Made by a program: the position numbers and the translations under genes. From Flavobacteriaceae bacterium (GTDB lineage Bacteria > Bacteroidota > Bacteroidia > Flavobacteriales > Flavobacteriaceae), in the NCBI GenBank assembly GCA_031277535.1, contig JAITMD010000011.1:1-50135 (forward strand): a DNA stretch of 50,135 nt, written 5' to 3'. The notes under the pieces were generated by a model, which did not search any database, was not told the DNA's origin, and saw nothing but the letters and a program-made list of their open reading frames with translations. Positions 17,894-27,126 of this stretch are shown in pieces (within the stretch, counting starts at the first letter, position 1; the number at the start of each line of letters is the position of its first letter).

Positions 17894-19306
17894 TTATCTT
17901 AATTCCAATAAAACTACGTTTTCTACGTGATGTGTTTGTGGGAACATGTCTACAGGTCTCACTTTTACCACTTTGTATTTGTGGTCCATTAAAGCTAAGT
18001 CTCTTGCTTGTGTAGCCGAATTACAACTTACATAAACAATTCGTTTAGCACCTACTTTTAATAACATTTCAACCACGTCTTTATGCATTCCGTCACGAGG
18101 AGGGTCTGTAATAATTACATCTGGATGTCCATGTGTCGCAATAAAATCGTCGTTAAATACGTTTTTCATATCTCCCACAAAGAAGTCACAGTTCGTAATA
18201 TTATTGCGTTCAGCGTTTAGTTTTGCATCTTCAATTGCTTCTGGTACAGCTTCTACACCAACTACTTTAGCAGCTTTTTTAGAAACGAATTGAGCAATGG
18301 TTCCCGTACCAGTGTACAAGTCAAATACTAATTCATTTCCTGTCAACCCAGCGTAGTCTCTTGTTACTTTGTATAACTCATAAGCTTGCGCAGAGTTTGT
18401 TTGGTAAAAAGACTTTGCATTGATGCTGAACTTTAAACCTTCCATTTCTTCTAAGATATAGTCACGTCCTTTGTACAACACTACATCTTGATCATAAATT
18501 GTATCGTTTGCTTTTCCATTGACTACATACTGTAAAGATGTAATTGCAGGGAAACGCTCTGCTAAGAAATCCAATAGTAATTCACGTGCCTCTTTGTTGT
18601 CATCGAAAAACTGAATCAATACCATGATTTCACCTGTTGATGCTGTTCTAATCATCAATGTACGCAACAATCCTTCTTGTTCACGTGGATTGAAGAATGC
18701 CAAGTTATTTTCGTTTGCAAATCTTCTAATCTCGTTTCTAATTTCGTTTGAAGGATCTTGTTGTAAATGACACTTTTTGATATCTAAAATCTTGTCCCAC
18801 ATTTTTGGAATGTGAAATCCTAAAGCATTTTCTTTACCCATTTCTTCTCCACTTGCCACTTCTTCTGGTGTCAGCCAACGTGCATTAGAGAAAGAAAACT
18901 CCATTTTGTTTCTGTAAAAAAGTGTTTCTTCAGAACCTAAGATTGGTTCAAACTCTGGTAATTCAATTTTACCAATTCGTTTTAAATGATTAAAAACTTC
19001 TTGGTTTTTATAGAATAATTGTTGCTCGTAGCTCATATTTTGCCACTTACATCCACCACATGCACCAAAGTGTTCACATACAGCATCTATTCTGTATTCA
19101 GAAAGTTTGTGAATTTTGATGGCTTTTCCTTCATAATACGCTTTGCGTTTTTTGACTGTTTGCACATCTACCACATCTCCCGGAACTACGTTTGGAATAA
19201 ATATTACTTTTCCATCTGGAGCTTTAGCTACCGAAACGCCTTTTGCACCTGCATCAAGGACTTCTACGTTTTCGAATACGATTCTTTCTGTTCTTTTTCT
19301 TCCCAT
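17894..19306 (-). CDS. rlmD: 23S rRNA (uracil-C5)-methyltransferase, RlmD/RumA type
   Basis: The 470-residue protein begins with a TRAM domain (about 5-65). Four cysteines follow that fit the 4Fe-4S cluster of the family: C77, C83, C86 and C179. The SAM-binding segment FDLYTGTGTIAQF, then DPPRDGMHKDV, and the catalytic cysteine in YVSCNSATQARDL make up the methyltransferase. It should methylate a uridine of 23S rRNA (U1939 in E. coli); some relatives target tRNA or another position. The ATG is only 4 nt from the end of a perfect -7 box, so the mRNA is probably leaderless. Confidence 0.9.
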   Translation of the reverse strand: MGRKRTERIVFENVEVLDAGAKGVSVAKAPDGKVIFIPNVVPGDVVDVQTVKKRKAYYEGKAIKIHKLSEYRIDAVCEHFGACGGCKWQNMSYEQQLFYKNQEVFNHLKRIGKIELPEFEPILGSEETLFYRNKMEFSFSNARWLTPEEVASGEEMGKENALGFHIPKMWDKILDIKKCHLQQDPSNEIRNEIRRFANENNLAFFNPREQEGLLRTLMIRTASTGEIMVLIQFFDDNKEARELLLDFLAERFPAITSLQYVVNGKANDTIYDQDVVLYKGRDYILEEMEGLKFSINAKSFYQTNSAQAYELYKVTRDYAGLTGNELVFDLYTGTGTIAQFVSKKAAKVVGVEAVPEAIEDAKLNAERNNITNCDFFVGDMKNVFNDDFIATHGHPDVIITDPPRDGMHKDVVEMLLKVGAKRIVYVSCNSATQARDLALMDHKYKVVKVRPVDMFPQTHHVENVVLLELR

Positions 19307-19310
19307 GCCA

Positions 19311-19340
19311 CAAAAGTAAATCTATTTTGAATTATTTCAA
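19311..19340 (-). promoter_or_regulatory. rlmD promoter giving a leaderless mRNA
   Basis: TTG (19338-19340), exactly 19 bp, then TACTTTTG (19311-19318) on the minus strand is a full consensus promoter. With a start 4-7 nt downstream of the -7 box, transcription would begin at or next to the A of the ATG at 19306. Confidence 0.8.
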
Positions 19341-19475
19341 TCTTTTTTCAAACTTTAGCGCGTTCTTAAAAAGAAGTGTATTTAATTGATTAGTAATGAT
19401 TTGTTATTTTTAATCGTTCTAAGTTTGTTGTAATAACACGAATTAATTAAAAGTTGAAATATAACTGATACAAAA

Positions 19476-19506
19476 AAACACTTTGCACCTAAGATGCAAA
19501 GTGTTT
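19476..19506. terminator. Terminator of the AraC-like gene
   Basis: AAACACTTTGCA pairs with TGCAAAGTGTTT around a 7-nt loop, with A residues to the left that form the T run on the minus strand. Confidence 0.85.
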
Positions 19507-19532
19507 CTATAAACTAAGTGTAATGAAATCCG

Positions 19533-20387
19533 TTAATGTACGTAGCGAATAATCGCATTGTTATTCAGCTTATTGCTTTGGTGGTATAGGCGATAGATTG
19601 GAAATGGAGAACTATATCCACATTTTGTTGCGATATCAGTTATTTTACTGTCTGTAAATAACAGTAATTCCAAAGACTTAATTAATCGTTCTTTTTTTCT
19701 GAAATTTTCAAAAGTATCTCCATAGAAGTATTGCAAATTTTCATCAAAGCTTTCTTTTGTAATATTGTGTGTGTTTAAAATTAAAAGTAGTTTTTTGTCA
19801 TCTATATTTTTCTCTTTTACCAGTTGATCATATACTTTTTTGTGCTTTGTCTTATCTTTTAAGTAGTAGTCAAATTCCAAAGCGTCGTCTTGCTCTTGTG
19901 TCTTTATCTTTAGATAGTGTAGATTAAAGATAAAGTGGTTTTCTACGCTATCAATATACACTGTTCCATAAATAGAACAAAGCTTGTTGGTTCTGTTTAA
20001 ACAGTTGAAAACAACAGGTAAATAGTTATTGATTGCTCTATTATTGATTTGAAGAGCGTTTACCTCTGTTGTTATAACCTGTAAAATATCTTGTTGGGTT
20101 TGTTTATCAATTTTGTCAAATTGATGTTGTCTTATAACTTGTCCTTGTTGATCAACTACTATGTTAAAACTTGTTGCATAAGTAATATCTTGTTCAATAG
20201 TTGCTAATTGAGCATAATTAATATGAAGCAAGGTATCCATTAAAGTTTGAGTCATTGCTTTGAAGTTCTGAAAGTGGTAATGTTGGTAAGCCAAGGATAG
20301 TGGATTGCCTTCTTCTGGAAGAGCGGCAAAAAGCCGGACAAAACGAGCGAAAGTACTTTGTACTTCTTCAAATAATTCTAATTTCAT
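19533..20387 (-). CDS. Helix-turn-helix protein with degenerate AraC-type C-terminus
   Basis: The ATG at 20387 (MKLELFEEV) is preferred over a GTG start 54 bp upstream, giving 284 residues. The C-terminal 75 residues show an AraC-like pattern: FENFRKKERLIKSLELL, then SKITDIATKCGYSSPFPIYRL, ending unusually soon after the second helix-turn-helix. The N-terminal 200 residues form an unrecognised sensor domain, possibly PAS-like (YATSFNIVVDQQGQVIRQH). It is a monocistronic regulator of unknown targets. From 20442 to 20859 I see no gene or convincing promoter. Confidence 0.75.
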   Translation of the reverse strand: MKLELFEEVQSTFARFVRLFAALPEEGNPLSLAYQHYHFQNFKAMTQTLMDTLLHINYAQLATIEQDITYATSFNIVVDQQGQVIRQHQFDKIDKQTQQDILQVITTEVNALQINNRAINNYLPVVFNCLNRTNKLCSIYGTVYIDSVENHFIFNLHYLKIKTQEQDDALEFDYYLKDKTKHKKVYDQLVKEKNIDDKKLLLILNTHNITKESFDENLQYFYGDTFENFRKKERLIKSLELLLFTDSKITDIATKCGYSSPFPIYRLYHQSNKLNNNAIIRYVH

Positions 20388-20859
20388 GTGGGTAGGTTGG
20401 TTTTGGTTTTGTTGTTTTTTGGTTTGCTGAAATAAGGTCACTATTTCATAACATTATCTTAACAGACTGCTATTTAAAAAAGATTTTTTAATCTTACAAC
20501 TTTTTAACATAAGACAAGAGCAAAAAAAAGAGTGTATTTTATTACTTGTAGAGTTTGAGAAGGGAGAAACAAAGGAATTTGTAGGGATTATATCTTTTAT
20601 AGTAATAATAATATATTTCTTAGATACTTTCTTGATTAGGTTATATTTATGTGGGACAGATTGACATCTATAACTCTGGTGAAAAGAAGCGCGTAAAAGA
20701 ATCTATACTATTGATTGAGCCTTGTTTTTGTGTGATATTTAGAGTTTTTCTAAATTGATTGAAGGCAAGTACTACAAGGCTTTTGCGTAACTATAGGAGT
20801 TTTTTACTCTGTAATTGAGTGAAGGAATATAAATACATACATAAAGGGGTAGAATAACG

Positions 20860-20886
20860 AAAGGACAACTTTTTAGGTTGTCCTTT
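20860..20886 (-). terminator. Hairpin after the hydrolase gene
   Basis: AAAGGACAAC pairs with GTTGTCCTTT around a 7-nt loop, 27 nt beyond the stop codon. There is no T run on the minus strand, so it may be a weak terminator or an end-protecting stem. Confidence 0.5.
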
Positions 20887-20912
20887 GCGGGTATTTGAAG
20901 AGATATCCTCTT

Positions 20913-22013
20913 CTATGCTAAATGCTTTAAAGGTTGTTCTTCTTTATTCCATAAGGGTACAAAATAACTGTCTACCCAAGTTTTTGTTACCTCTTCGAAT
21001 GTAGCAGGTTGCCAATTAGGATTGCGATCTTTGTCTATTAATAAAGCTCTAACACCTTCTGCAAAGTCTGGATGCATCGAACATTGACAAGATAGATTAA
21101 GTTCTGCACGAAAAGCATCAGCCAACGATTGTCCTTTAGTCTCTTTTAATTGACGGTAAATACCGTGCATAGCGCTTGGTGAACCAGAAGAGAAGATTGC
21201 AATTCCTGCCTCAATCCACGCATCTTTCTCTGGATAGTGAAGCAATAGTTCTCTAAAAGCCTCAATGGTATCTACCTTTTCAAATAATTGAATAAAAGAA
21301 AGGTGTTTTTTTGCTTCCGAAGTATCGAGGTCTAAAGGCTGTACAAATGCAAGTAAACATTGATCTATTTGTTTTTGTATATCTTCTTGCCAATCTATTT
21401 GTTGTAAAGCAGCAAGTACTTCTTCTTTGGCTTGTGAATCTAAATAGTAATTTGCTAATTTCAAATAAATTGCATCAGCTGCAGAAAGGCGAGTGGCTGT
21501 TAAGCCTAAGTAATAATTAAAAGCAGATGGCAATTGATTTAGGAAATAACTTGCTCCAACATCTGGGTATAAACCTATGGTAATTTCAGGCATGGCTAAC
21601 ACACTTTGAGCAGTAACAATGCGATGAGAAGATCCAGCAAATAAACCTAATCCTCCTCCCATCACTATACCATGTCCCCAAGTGATAATTGGTTTAGGAT
21701 AGGTGTGTATGTTATAGTCTAATTGGTATTCTTTGATAAAAAAGTCAAGACATTTAGGTGGAATGCCTTCTTCGTTAGTAGACTTATGCGCTGTCATTGC
21801 CTGGTACATATCTCGTATATCTCCTCCTGCACAAAAAGCTTTCTCTCCACTGCCTTGCAAAAAGATACAGGCAACGTCTGGATTGTTTTTCCACGACTCA
21901 AGTAACGCTAATAAACTTTCTACAATTGGCAACGAAAGCGAATTAAGCGAACGTTCAGCGTTAAGAGTGATTATTCCTACTTTATTCTGTATGTCTGATA
22001 AAACTAAACTCAT
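20913..22013 (-). CDS. 3-hydroxyisobutyryl-CoA hydrolase (enoyl-CoA hydratase/isomerase family)
   Basis: This is a 366-residue crotonase-fold protein, longer than enoyl-CoA hydratases (about 260) and typical of the HIBYL-CoA hydrolase subfamily. Features are AFCAGGDIRDMYQ, the oxyanion segment GIVMGGGLGLFAGSSHRI, the glutamate in MPEITIGLYPDVGASYFL, and the late LIDKDRNPNW segment that marks the subfamily. It hydrolyses 3-hydroxyisobutyryl-CoA in valine breakdown. The rest of the valine pathway is not adjacent. It is a single gene. Confidence 0.9.
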   Translation of the reverse strand: MSLVLSDIQNKVGIITLNAERSLNSLSLPIVESLLALLESWKNNPDVACIFLQGSGEKAFCAGGDIRDMYQAMTAHKSTNEEGIPPKCLDFFIKEYQLDYNIHTYPKPIITWGHGIVMGGGLGLFAGSSHRIVTAQSVLAMPEITIGLYPDVGASYFLNQLPSAFNYYLGLTATRLSAADAIYLKLANYYLDSQAKEEVLAALQQIDWQEDIQKQIDQCLLAFVQPLDLDTSEAKKHLSFIQLFEKVDTIEAFRELLLHYPEKDAWIEAGIAIFSSGSPSAMHGIYRQLKETKGQSLADAFRAELNLSCQCSMHPDFAEGVRALLIDKDRNPNWQPATFEEVTKTWVDSYFVPLWNKEEQPLKHLA

Positions 22014-22186
22014 AAACTAAATATTTCATGTTTTTCCCTATTGTCTAAAGGTAAAATTAGGCAAGGGGGAGTATTAAGGATTAAAGGACTCAATGTACAA
22101 TAATATTTGCAGACATTGATATCTTTGGATAGTTTATGTGTTGTGTAAGGTTTTATTTGTATGAGATACTCAGAAAACAATATGCA

Positions 22187-23299
22187 CTATAGATAAAAGC
22201 GATATTCTTCCATCTCTCGAATGGCATTTTTAAGAGGTGTAGGTTCAATTAGAAAAGATGGTCCTTTTGTAAAGTGTAAAGCTTCAGGAATGCGAATACT
22301 TGCTTTATTTGCTTGTTCTACATTGTACAAAATGTAAGAGGTTTGTAGATGTTGTTGTATTAAAGCAATCATAGCTTGTACTACTTGTAATCCTAATCCT
22401 TTTCCTTGAGCAGTAGGCTTCAGCCATAACCCCAGTTCTACAGATTCTGAATTGATATCATTCAAAGCACAACTACCCAAAAATTCTCCTGTAAGGGAAT
22501 GTTCTATTATCAAGACCAAAGCAGTACCCGCTTGTTGTTCTATGATAGATTGATCAATATAGAAATCAATAATACGCATATTGCCATTGGGATCAAAGCT
22601 TAAGTATTGAGCTACATCTCCTTGTAAATAAGTGCCTAAATTTGTTCTATCTGTTGGGTGAATAGCTCTTAATCTGAATAATTCTGTCTGCCAAACAAAG
22701 CTTCTTGGTAGAGCAATGCGCTCTTGTGGTTTAATCATTTTTAGAACAGTCAATATATCGTACAATAGCCCATACGCTAAAGGAGTAGGTTCTGCTATAC
22801 GTTCTAATAACTCTTGGCTGTCTATTAGTATTTTGGCAGTGTAATGCCAAATTATTTCGTCTATTTGATTTTTATTCTGCGTGCTCCACAACAATTGATC
22901 TTCTTGTTCTGATATAAAGTCAGGCCAATACATAGGGCTATCAGTTTGCCATAGAATGGCTAAGTCTTCTGAATAAGAAAAGGAATTGTTGGTTCTGTAT
23001 TCCTCCCATTGGTAGGCAACAGAAGTTGCAATACGCTTAATACAGCGTAAGATAAAATCGCGATGTGTGCTGTTTTTATGAAGTAATTCTTGAAAGTACA
23101 ACAACACAAGAGGTGAAATAGGAGATAGTTTACCCTCTTGTTCTGCTCGATTAGCAAGTTCATACAATGCCATTCTACTGATTTGTTCATCCGAATGGTC
23201 TATGGCGTGAAATAAAGCTACAACGTCAGTAGCTCTGCCTTGGGTGTGAAACAAGTTCTTCCAAGGAATAGTGTCAAAAGCAGGGATAACGTATGGCAT
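22187..23299 (-). CDS. GNAT N-acetyltransferase with a helical N-terminal domain
   Basis: Residues 1-190 are largely helical and rich in Leu and Glu, with spacing that hints at HEAT- or ARM-like repeats. The second half is a RimJ/RimL-like acetyltransferase (about 205-365) with the acetyl-CoA loop around AQGKGLGLQVVQA. That half resembles the next gene upstream (23359-23895) along its length, for instance LGLWLKPTAQGKGLG against LGIWLKEGAFGKGYG. In the loop the usual R/Q-x-x-G-x-G/A pattern is kept. The fused N-terminal part is unusual for a 180-residue family and may bind a protein substrate. The substrate is unknown. Confidence 0.75.
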   Translation of the reverse strand: MPYVIPAFDTIPWKNLFHTQGRATDVVALFHAIDHSDEQISRMALYELANRAEQEGKLSPISPLVLLYFQELLHKNSTHRDFILRCIKRIATSVAYQWEEYRTNNSFSYSEDLAILWQTDSPMYWPDFISEQEDQLLWSTQNKNQIDEIIWHYTAKILIDSQELLERIAEPTPLAYGLLYDILTVLKMIKPQERIALPRSFVWQTELFRLRAIHPTDRTNLGTYLQGDVAQYLSFDPNGNMRIIDFYIDQSIIEQQAGTALVLIIEHSLTGEFLGSCALNDINSESVELGLWLKPTAQGKGLGLQVVQAMIALIQQHLQTSYILYNVEQANKASIRIPEALHFTKGPSFLIEPTPLKNAIREMEEYRFYL

Positions 23300-23306
23300 A
23301 AAAAGT

Positions 23307-23347
23307 AAAAAGGTCTAAAAAGTAGGAAATGCTTTTTAAACCTTTTT
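23307..23347. terminator. Hairpin between the two GNAT genes
   Basis: AAAAGGTCTAAAAAG pairs imperfectly with CTTTTTAAACCTTTT around a 9-nt loop, so the two minus-strand genes are probably separate transcripts. Confidence 0.65.
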
Positions 23348-23358
23348 GAGTTTGGAAT

Positions 23359-23895
23359 TTATAAATGTTTGTTGTTTACTTTTCTGTATTGCAGCATGTT
23401 TAAAATCTTTTCTTCACTTATGTTTCGAACAAATTCATTGTGGAATACATAACCTAATTTTTCTGCAATTTTAATACTTCCGTGGTTGTCTCTCTCTACA
23501 TTGTAGATCAGATAGTCCACAGACATGTTCTGGTTTACATATGTTTCAAGTCCTTGAATCAGTTCTGTTCCATATCCTTTACCAAAAGCGCCTTCTTTTA
23601 ACCATATACCTAATGAGATGTTTTCTTCATTGATATCGTGAATTCCACAACATCCTATAAACTCACCTGTTTGTTTGTCTAAAGCTAAAAGAGTAATGTC
23701 TTGTCCCTTTTCCAACTGTCCTAAACTATAGTCAATAAAGCCTTGCGTGTCTTCAATTTTACCTGTAGGAATAAATGGTAAAAACTTAGCCACAGTAGGA
23801 GTAAGTTCTCTAAATATATCCTCTTTGTACTGTTCGTTTACAATAATAAAACGCAAACGCTCTGTGATAATTTCGATGTTTTTGTCAAGTTTCAT
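23359..23895 (-). CDS. GNAT N-acetyltransferase (RimJ/RimL-like)
   Basis: This 178-residue acetyltransferase has the normal family length. It starts ERLRFIIVNEQYKED and carries TGEFIGCCGIHDINEENISLGIW in small pieces typical of the family, then the acetyl-CoA loop GAFGKGYGTELIQG. The late segment NHGSIKIAEKLGY is also standard. It is paralogous to the acetyltransferase half of the gene just downstream. Likely substrates are protein N-termini, amino acids or antibiotics; none can be chosen. Confidence 0.88.
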   Translation of the reverse strand: MKLDKNIEIITERLRFIIVNEQYKEDIFRELTPTVAKFLPFIPTGKIEDTQGFIDYSLGQLEKGQDITLLALDKQTGEFIGCCGIHDINEENISLGIWLKEGAFGKGYGTELIQGLETYVNQNMSVDYLIYNVERDNHGSIKIAEKLGYVFHNEFVRNISEEKILNMLQYRKVNNKHL

Positions 23896-24011
23896 GCCGA
23901 TAGTTGTATTTGTTATACAATTTTATAAGTAAATAAAATAAAAAACAAAAGAGTACAGGTTTAAAAACCATTTACTTAGCTTTTTACAGAGGATACCTAT
24001 AAAATGGGGAG

Positions 24012-24019
24012 CAAATGTA
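24012..24019 (-). promoter_or_regulatory. Possible -7 box for the GNAT gene
   Basis: TACATTTG on the minus strand is a perfect box, but 116 bp before the ATG and without a good -33 partner. The remaining gap to 24640 is AT-rich and shows no gene; a minus-strand frame at 24269-24523 is low-complexity and not credible. Confidence 0.35.
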
Positions 24020-24640
24020 AATAAAAAACTTTATAAAGTGCGCATTTTTTTAACAAAAGTTGTTTTATGTGAAGATTATTTAACAAAAGAAATGAAGTAA
24101 TGTATTAAAGTGTTGATTGGTTGTGTTTTATAGAAAAGTAATAGGAATGTAGTAGAATAGAAAGAACTTAGTGTTTAGTTCTTGTGTAAAGGTAAACAAG
24201 ATTTCTATTTGTTGCATATAGCATGAGTGATAGTAAGCAAAAGGAAGCTGTATAATGTGTTTCTTATCCTAATTAGGATTTCTATTTACTTCAATGGATA
24301 TACTGTATTCAACCAATTTAAAAAGCTTTTGTTGGCAGAAGGTAAGTAAAGAAAAAAGAAGAAAAAAAAGAGAAAAGACTGTTTCTGATGAGAAGTTTAT
24401 TTCTTTACCGCAAAAAATAGGGATGTAGTACAAAAGTCTATAAAAAAAAGCGTGATTGATAAGGAGTGTAAAGACAGGGTAAGAATGTGATAAAAACGGC
24501 AAAAATAAACGAAAAAACACCATGATTTGTTTTTAAGGATTTTTTAAGAAATTAACGAATGTTTAGTTGTTAGGTATCAGTTAGTTATTTTTTGAATAGT
24601 ACCTTTTGAGAAAAGTAAAGTAAAAGCTAATAAATAGTCG

Positions 24641-24648
24641 TATTTTTG
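24641..24648 (+). promoter_or_regulatory. -7 box of ndh
   Basis: TATTTTTG is a perfect TAnnTTTG match, giving a short leader of about 10 nt before the first ATG at 24665. Confidence 0.6.
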
Positions 24649-24664
24649 CAATTGTAAAACTCAG

Positions 24665-25978
24665 ATGATTATGATGAATATTCCTACTTCCAAACACCCT
24701 CGCGTAGTTATTATTGGTGGAGGATTTGGAGGACTTGCTTTGGCAAAGAAACTTAAGAATAAGAATTTTCAAGTAGTATTGTTAGATAAGCATAACTATC
24801 ACACTTTTCAACCTTTATTATATCAAGTAGCAACAGGTGGATTGGAATCGGGATCTATTGCCTTTCCAATTAGAAAAGTAGTGCAGAATTATGAAGAGAT
24901 TTATTTTAGGTTGGCTCATGTACAGCGCATTGATACAGAAAATAAGAAGGTAATTGCAGATATCGGTACTATTTTTTATGATTATGTAGTGATAGCAACA
25001 GGTTCTACTACAAACTTTTTTGGCAACGAAAACATTACCAAACACAGCATGGCTATGAAAACGATTCCTCAATCGTTGAATATCCGAAGCCTGGTATTGG
25101 AAAACTTTGAAGAAGCTTTATTGACAACAGATAGAGCAGAACAAGCTGCTTTGATGAATTTTGTGATTGTTGGGGCAGGACCAACAGGAGTGGAATTGGC
25201 TGGAGCATTGGCTGAAATGAGAAAACACGTTTTGCCAAAAGATTACCCAGACTTAGATTTAAGCTTGATGGAGATCAATGTGATTCAAGGAGCTCCAAAA
25301 GTATTAGATGCCATGTCTGAAAATTCTTCTAAAAGAGCTGAGGAGTTCTTAGGGAAGTTGGGGGTAAAGGTGTGGACAAATGAGATTGTGGTTGATTATG
25401 ATGGCAAAAAAGTAAGTACTAAATCAGGGAAAGAGTTTTTGTCGGAAACAGTAATTTGGTCTGCAGGAGTAATGGGGTCTATGGTTGACGGTTTTCAAAA
25501 AGAAGTAATTCAACGAGGCAATCGATTGAAAGTAAATCAATTTAATCAAGTGGATGGGTTTACTGATATTTTTGCTATTGGAGATATTGCAACAATGATG
25601 ACAGAACAAACACCTATAGGACATCCAATGATGGCTCAGCCAGCGATACAACAAGGACAGCTCTTAGCAGATAACTTGGTGCGTTTAAGAGATGGCAAAG
25701 AGATGAAAGGCTTTGTTTACAATGACAAGGGATCTATGGCAACTATTGGACGAAATAAAGCAGTTGTAGATTTACCTAAATTCAAGTTTAGTGGTTTCTT
25801 TGCTTGGTTTGTTTGGATGTTTGTGCATTTGATTTCTTTAATTGGATTTAGAAACAAATTAGTCGTATTCTGGAACTGGGTATACAACTACTTGATGTTT
25901 GACAGACAAGCTCGTTTAATTGTTCGTCCTTTCAAAAAGAAGAATGAAGAAAGCTTTAAAAATCACAACCAAGATTAA
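24665..25978 (+). CDS. ndh: Type II NADH dehydrogenase (NAD(P)/FAD-dependent oxidoreductase)
   Basis: This 437-residue flavoprotein has two dinucleotide-binding folds: GGGFGGLALAKKL near the N-terminus for FAD and VGAGPTGVELAGALAEM in the middle for NADH. The FAD-contact segment TDIFAIGDIA is present. The C-terminal part (about 370-437) is amphipathic and aromatic (FFAWFVWMFVHLISLIGF), as in membrane-associated NDH-2. It passes electrons from NADH to quinone without pumping protons. ATGs at 24665, 24671 and 24674 are all possible starts. Its stop overlaps the stop of the convergent DUF3810 gene by 4 bp. Confidence 0.92.
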   Translation: MIMMNIPTSKHPRVVIIGGGFGGLALAKKLKNKNFQVVLLDKHNYHTFQPLLYQVATGGLESGSIAFPIRKVVQNYEEIYFRLAHVQRIDTENKKVIADIGTIFYDYVVIATGSTTNFFGNENITKHSMAMKTIPQSLNIRSLVLENFEEALLTTDRAEQAALMNFVIVGAGPTGVELAGALAEMRKHVLPKDYPDLDLSLMEINVIQGAPKVLDAMSENSSKRAEEFLGKLGVKVWTNEIVVDYDGKKVSTKSGKEFLSETVIWSAGVMGSMVDGFQKEVIQRGNRLKVNQFNQVDGFTDIFAIGDIATMMTEQTPIGHPMMAQPAIQQGQLLADNLVRLRDGKEMKGFVYNDKGSMATIGRNKAVVDLPKFKFSGFFAWFVWMFVHLISLIGFRNKLVVFWNWVYNYLMFDRQARLIVRPFKKKNEESFKNHNQD

Positions 25979-27051
25979 TAAAGTGGTTGTTGCTTGTCGT
26001 AGTTGATTAATAGATCAACAAATCGATTATAAGAGCGAATCCCTTCTTTTTGGTTATTAACCTTTAAGAAGGTTCCATAAAATACTTTAAAGAATGAATC
26101 AGTGATGGTTTTGTAAGATTGCCAAAACACCGTAGGTTCCATGATGTTCTCTTGAACACCGGGATGAATGGTTTGGAAAAGGTCTTCAAACATCATTGGT
26201 TCATTTTCATTATAGGTTATAGCATTTAGACAGTATCTCAGCGCAAAAATAGTAGCCCCATATTGATAAATGAGTTGATCTTGAGCATAAGCTGCTCTAA
26301 ATCCCAAGAAATTAGCATCGCTTTCATGGGCATAACCTAATTGATGTGCTACCTCATGAGAAGCAGTTACAATCATTGTTATTTTTGGCACCATATCATT
26401 TACTTGAGCTTCTTGTGTAAAAGGGTTTAAGTATCCCGAAAATCCCATATAAGTTAACGGCAGACTATACAAAGAAGATTTGACAGTATGTGGTGTATAT
26501 TGGTAAAGTTTAGTTTCTTTCCCTGCCTTATAGTGTCCTTGATCTACAGCGGCGTACAACTCTTGTAAAGATTGAGTTACAACTACTGCCTTAGTGCTAT
26601 CTTGAGTTAATAAAAGTTGCTGTGTATTAGCTTTGTCAATTAAACGTTTGGTAAAAGAGAGCAATTCTTCTTGCGTATAACCTGTTTCTAATTGCAAGGT
26701 TGAAACTAAGGGAATACGATAGTTATTTAACCCCCAGCTCAAATTAAAAGCAAGGAAAAAAACAACAATACATTTCACCGTAAACTTAGTAGCATGTAAC
26801 AGGCGAGTTGACCATTTGTTCGTCTCTCTATACAGTTGCACATACTTATACACCAAATAAATACCAAGAATAAAATAAAGTACATCTCCTACAGAGAAAG
26901 GGATAGGAGTTAGTAGCTTTTGCCACAGTTGACTATACAGTGGATAAATACCTCTACTGTAATACTGATCGATCACTTCAGGATAGTAACTACACACTTT
27001 TAACCCGATTTGAAAAAGAATAAATAACAGGAGGTAAAATCTTAACTTCAT
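25975..27051 (-). CDS. DUF3810 membrane protein with zinc-protease-like motif
   Basis: The 358-residue protein has three membrane segments near the N-terminus (about 3-18, 53-70 and 90-107) and a large domain beyond. The segment SHEVAHQLGYAHESDANF holds HEVAH at 232-236 and a Glu at 243 spaced like the third zinc ligand of gluzincin-type peptidases. It therefore looks like a membrane-tethered metallopeptidase, though activity of DUF3810 has not, to my knowledge, been shown. It is convergent with ndh and divergent from the ferredoxin-like gene. No terminator fits in the overlap. Confidence 0.87.
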   Translation of the reverse strand: MKLRFYLLLFILFQIGLKVCSYYPEVIDQYYSRGIYPLYSQLWQKLLTPIPFSVGDVLYFILGIYLVYKYVQLYRETNKWSTRLLHATKFTVKCIVVFFLAFNLSWGLNNYRIPLVSTLQLETGYTQEELLSFTKRLIDKANTQQLLLTQDSTKAVVVTQSLQELYAAVDQGHYKAGKETKLYQYTPHTVKSSLYSLPLTYMGFSGYLNPFTQEAQVNDMVPKITMIVTASHEVAHQLGYAHESDANFLGFRAAYAQDQLIYQYGATIFALRYCLNAITYNENEPMMFEDLFQTIHPGVQENIMEPTVFWQSYKTITDSFFKVFYGTFLKVNNQKEGIRSYNRFVDLLINYDKQQPLY

Positions 27052-27101
27052 TTTTAACTAAATAATATTGATTGCTTTAATTTAGAATTGATAAAAATAG
27101 A

Positions 27102-27109
27102 TATATTTG
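27102..27109 (+). promoter_or_regulatory. -7 box that sets the start of the ferredoxin-like gene
   Basis: TATATTTG followed by CATC is a perfect box. It lies after an upstream in-frame start at 27088, so translation must begin at the ATG at 27127. Confidence 0.65.
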
Positions 27110-27126
27110 CATCAAATTCAGTTCGC

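Noticed and set aside
24269..24523. 84-codon minus-strand frame in the gap before ndh
   Set aside because: Low-complexity Phe/Leu-rich translation of a purine-rich stretch; no promoter or domain.
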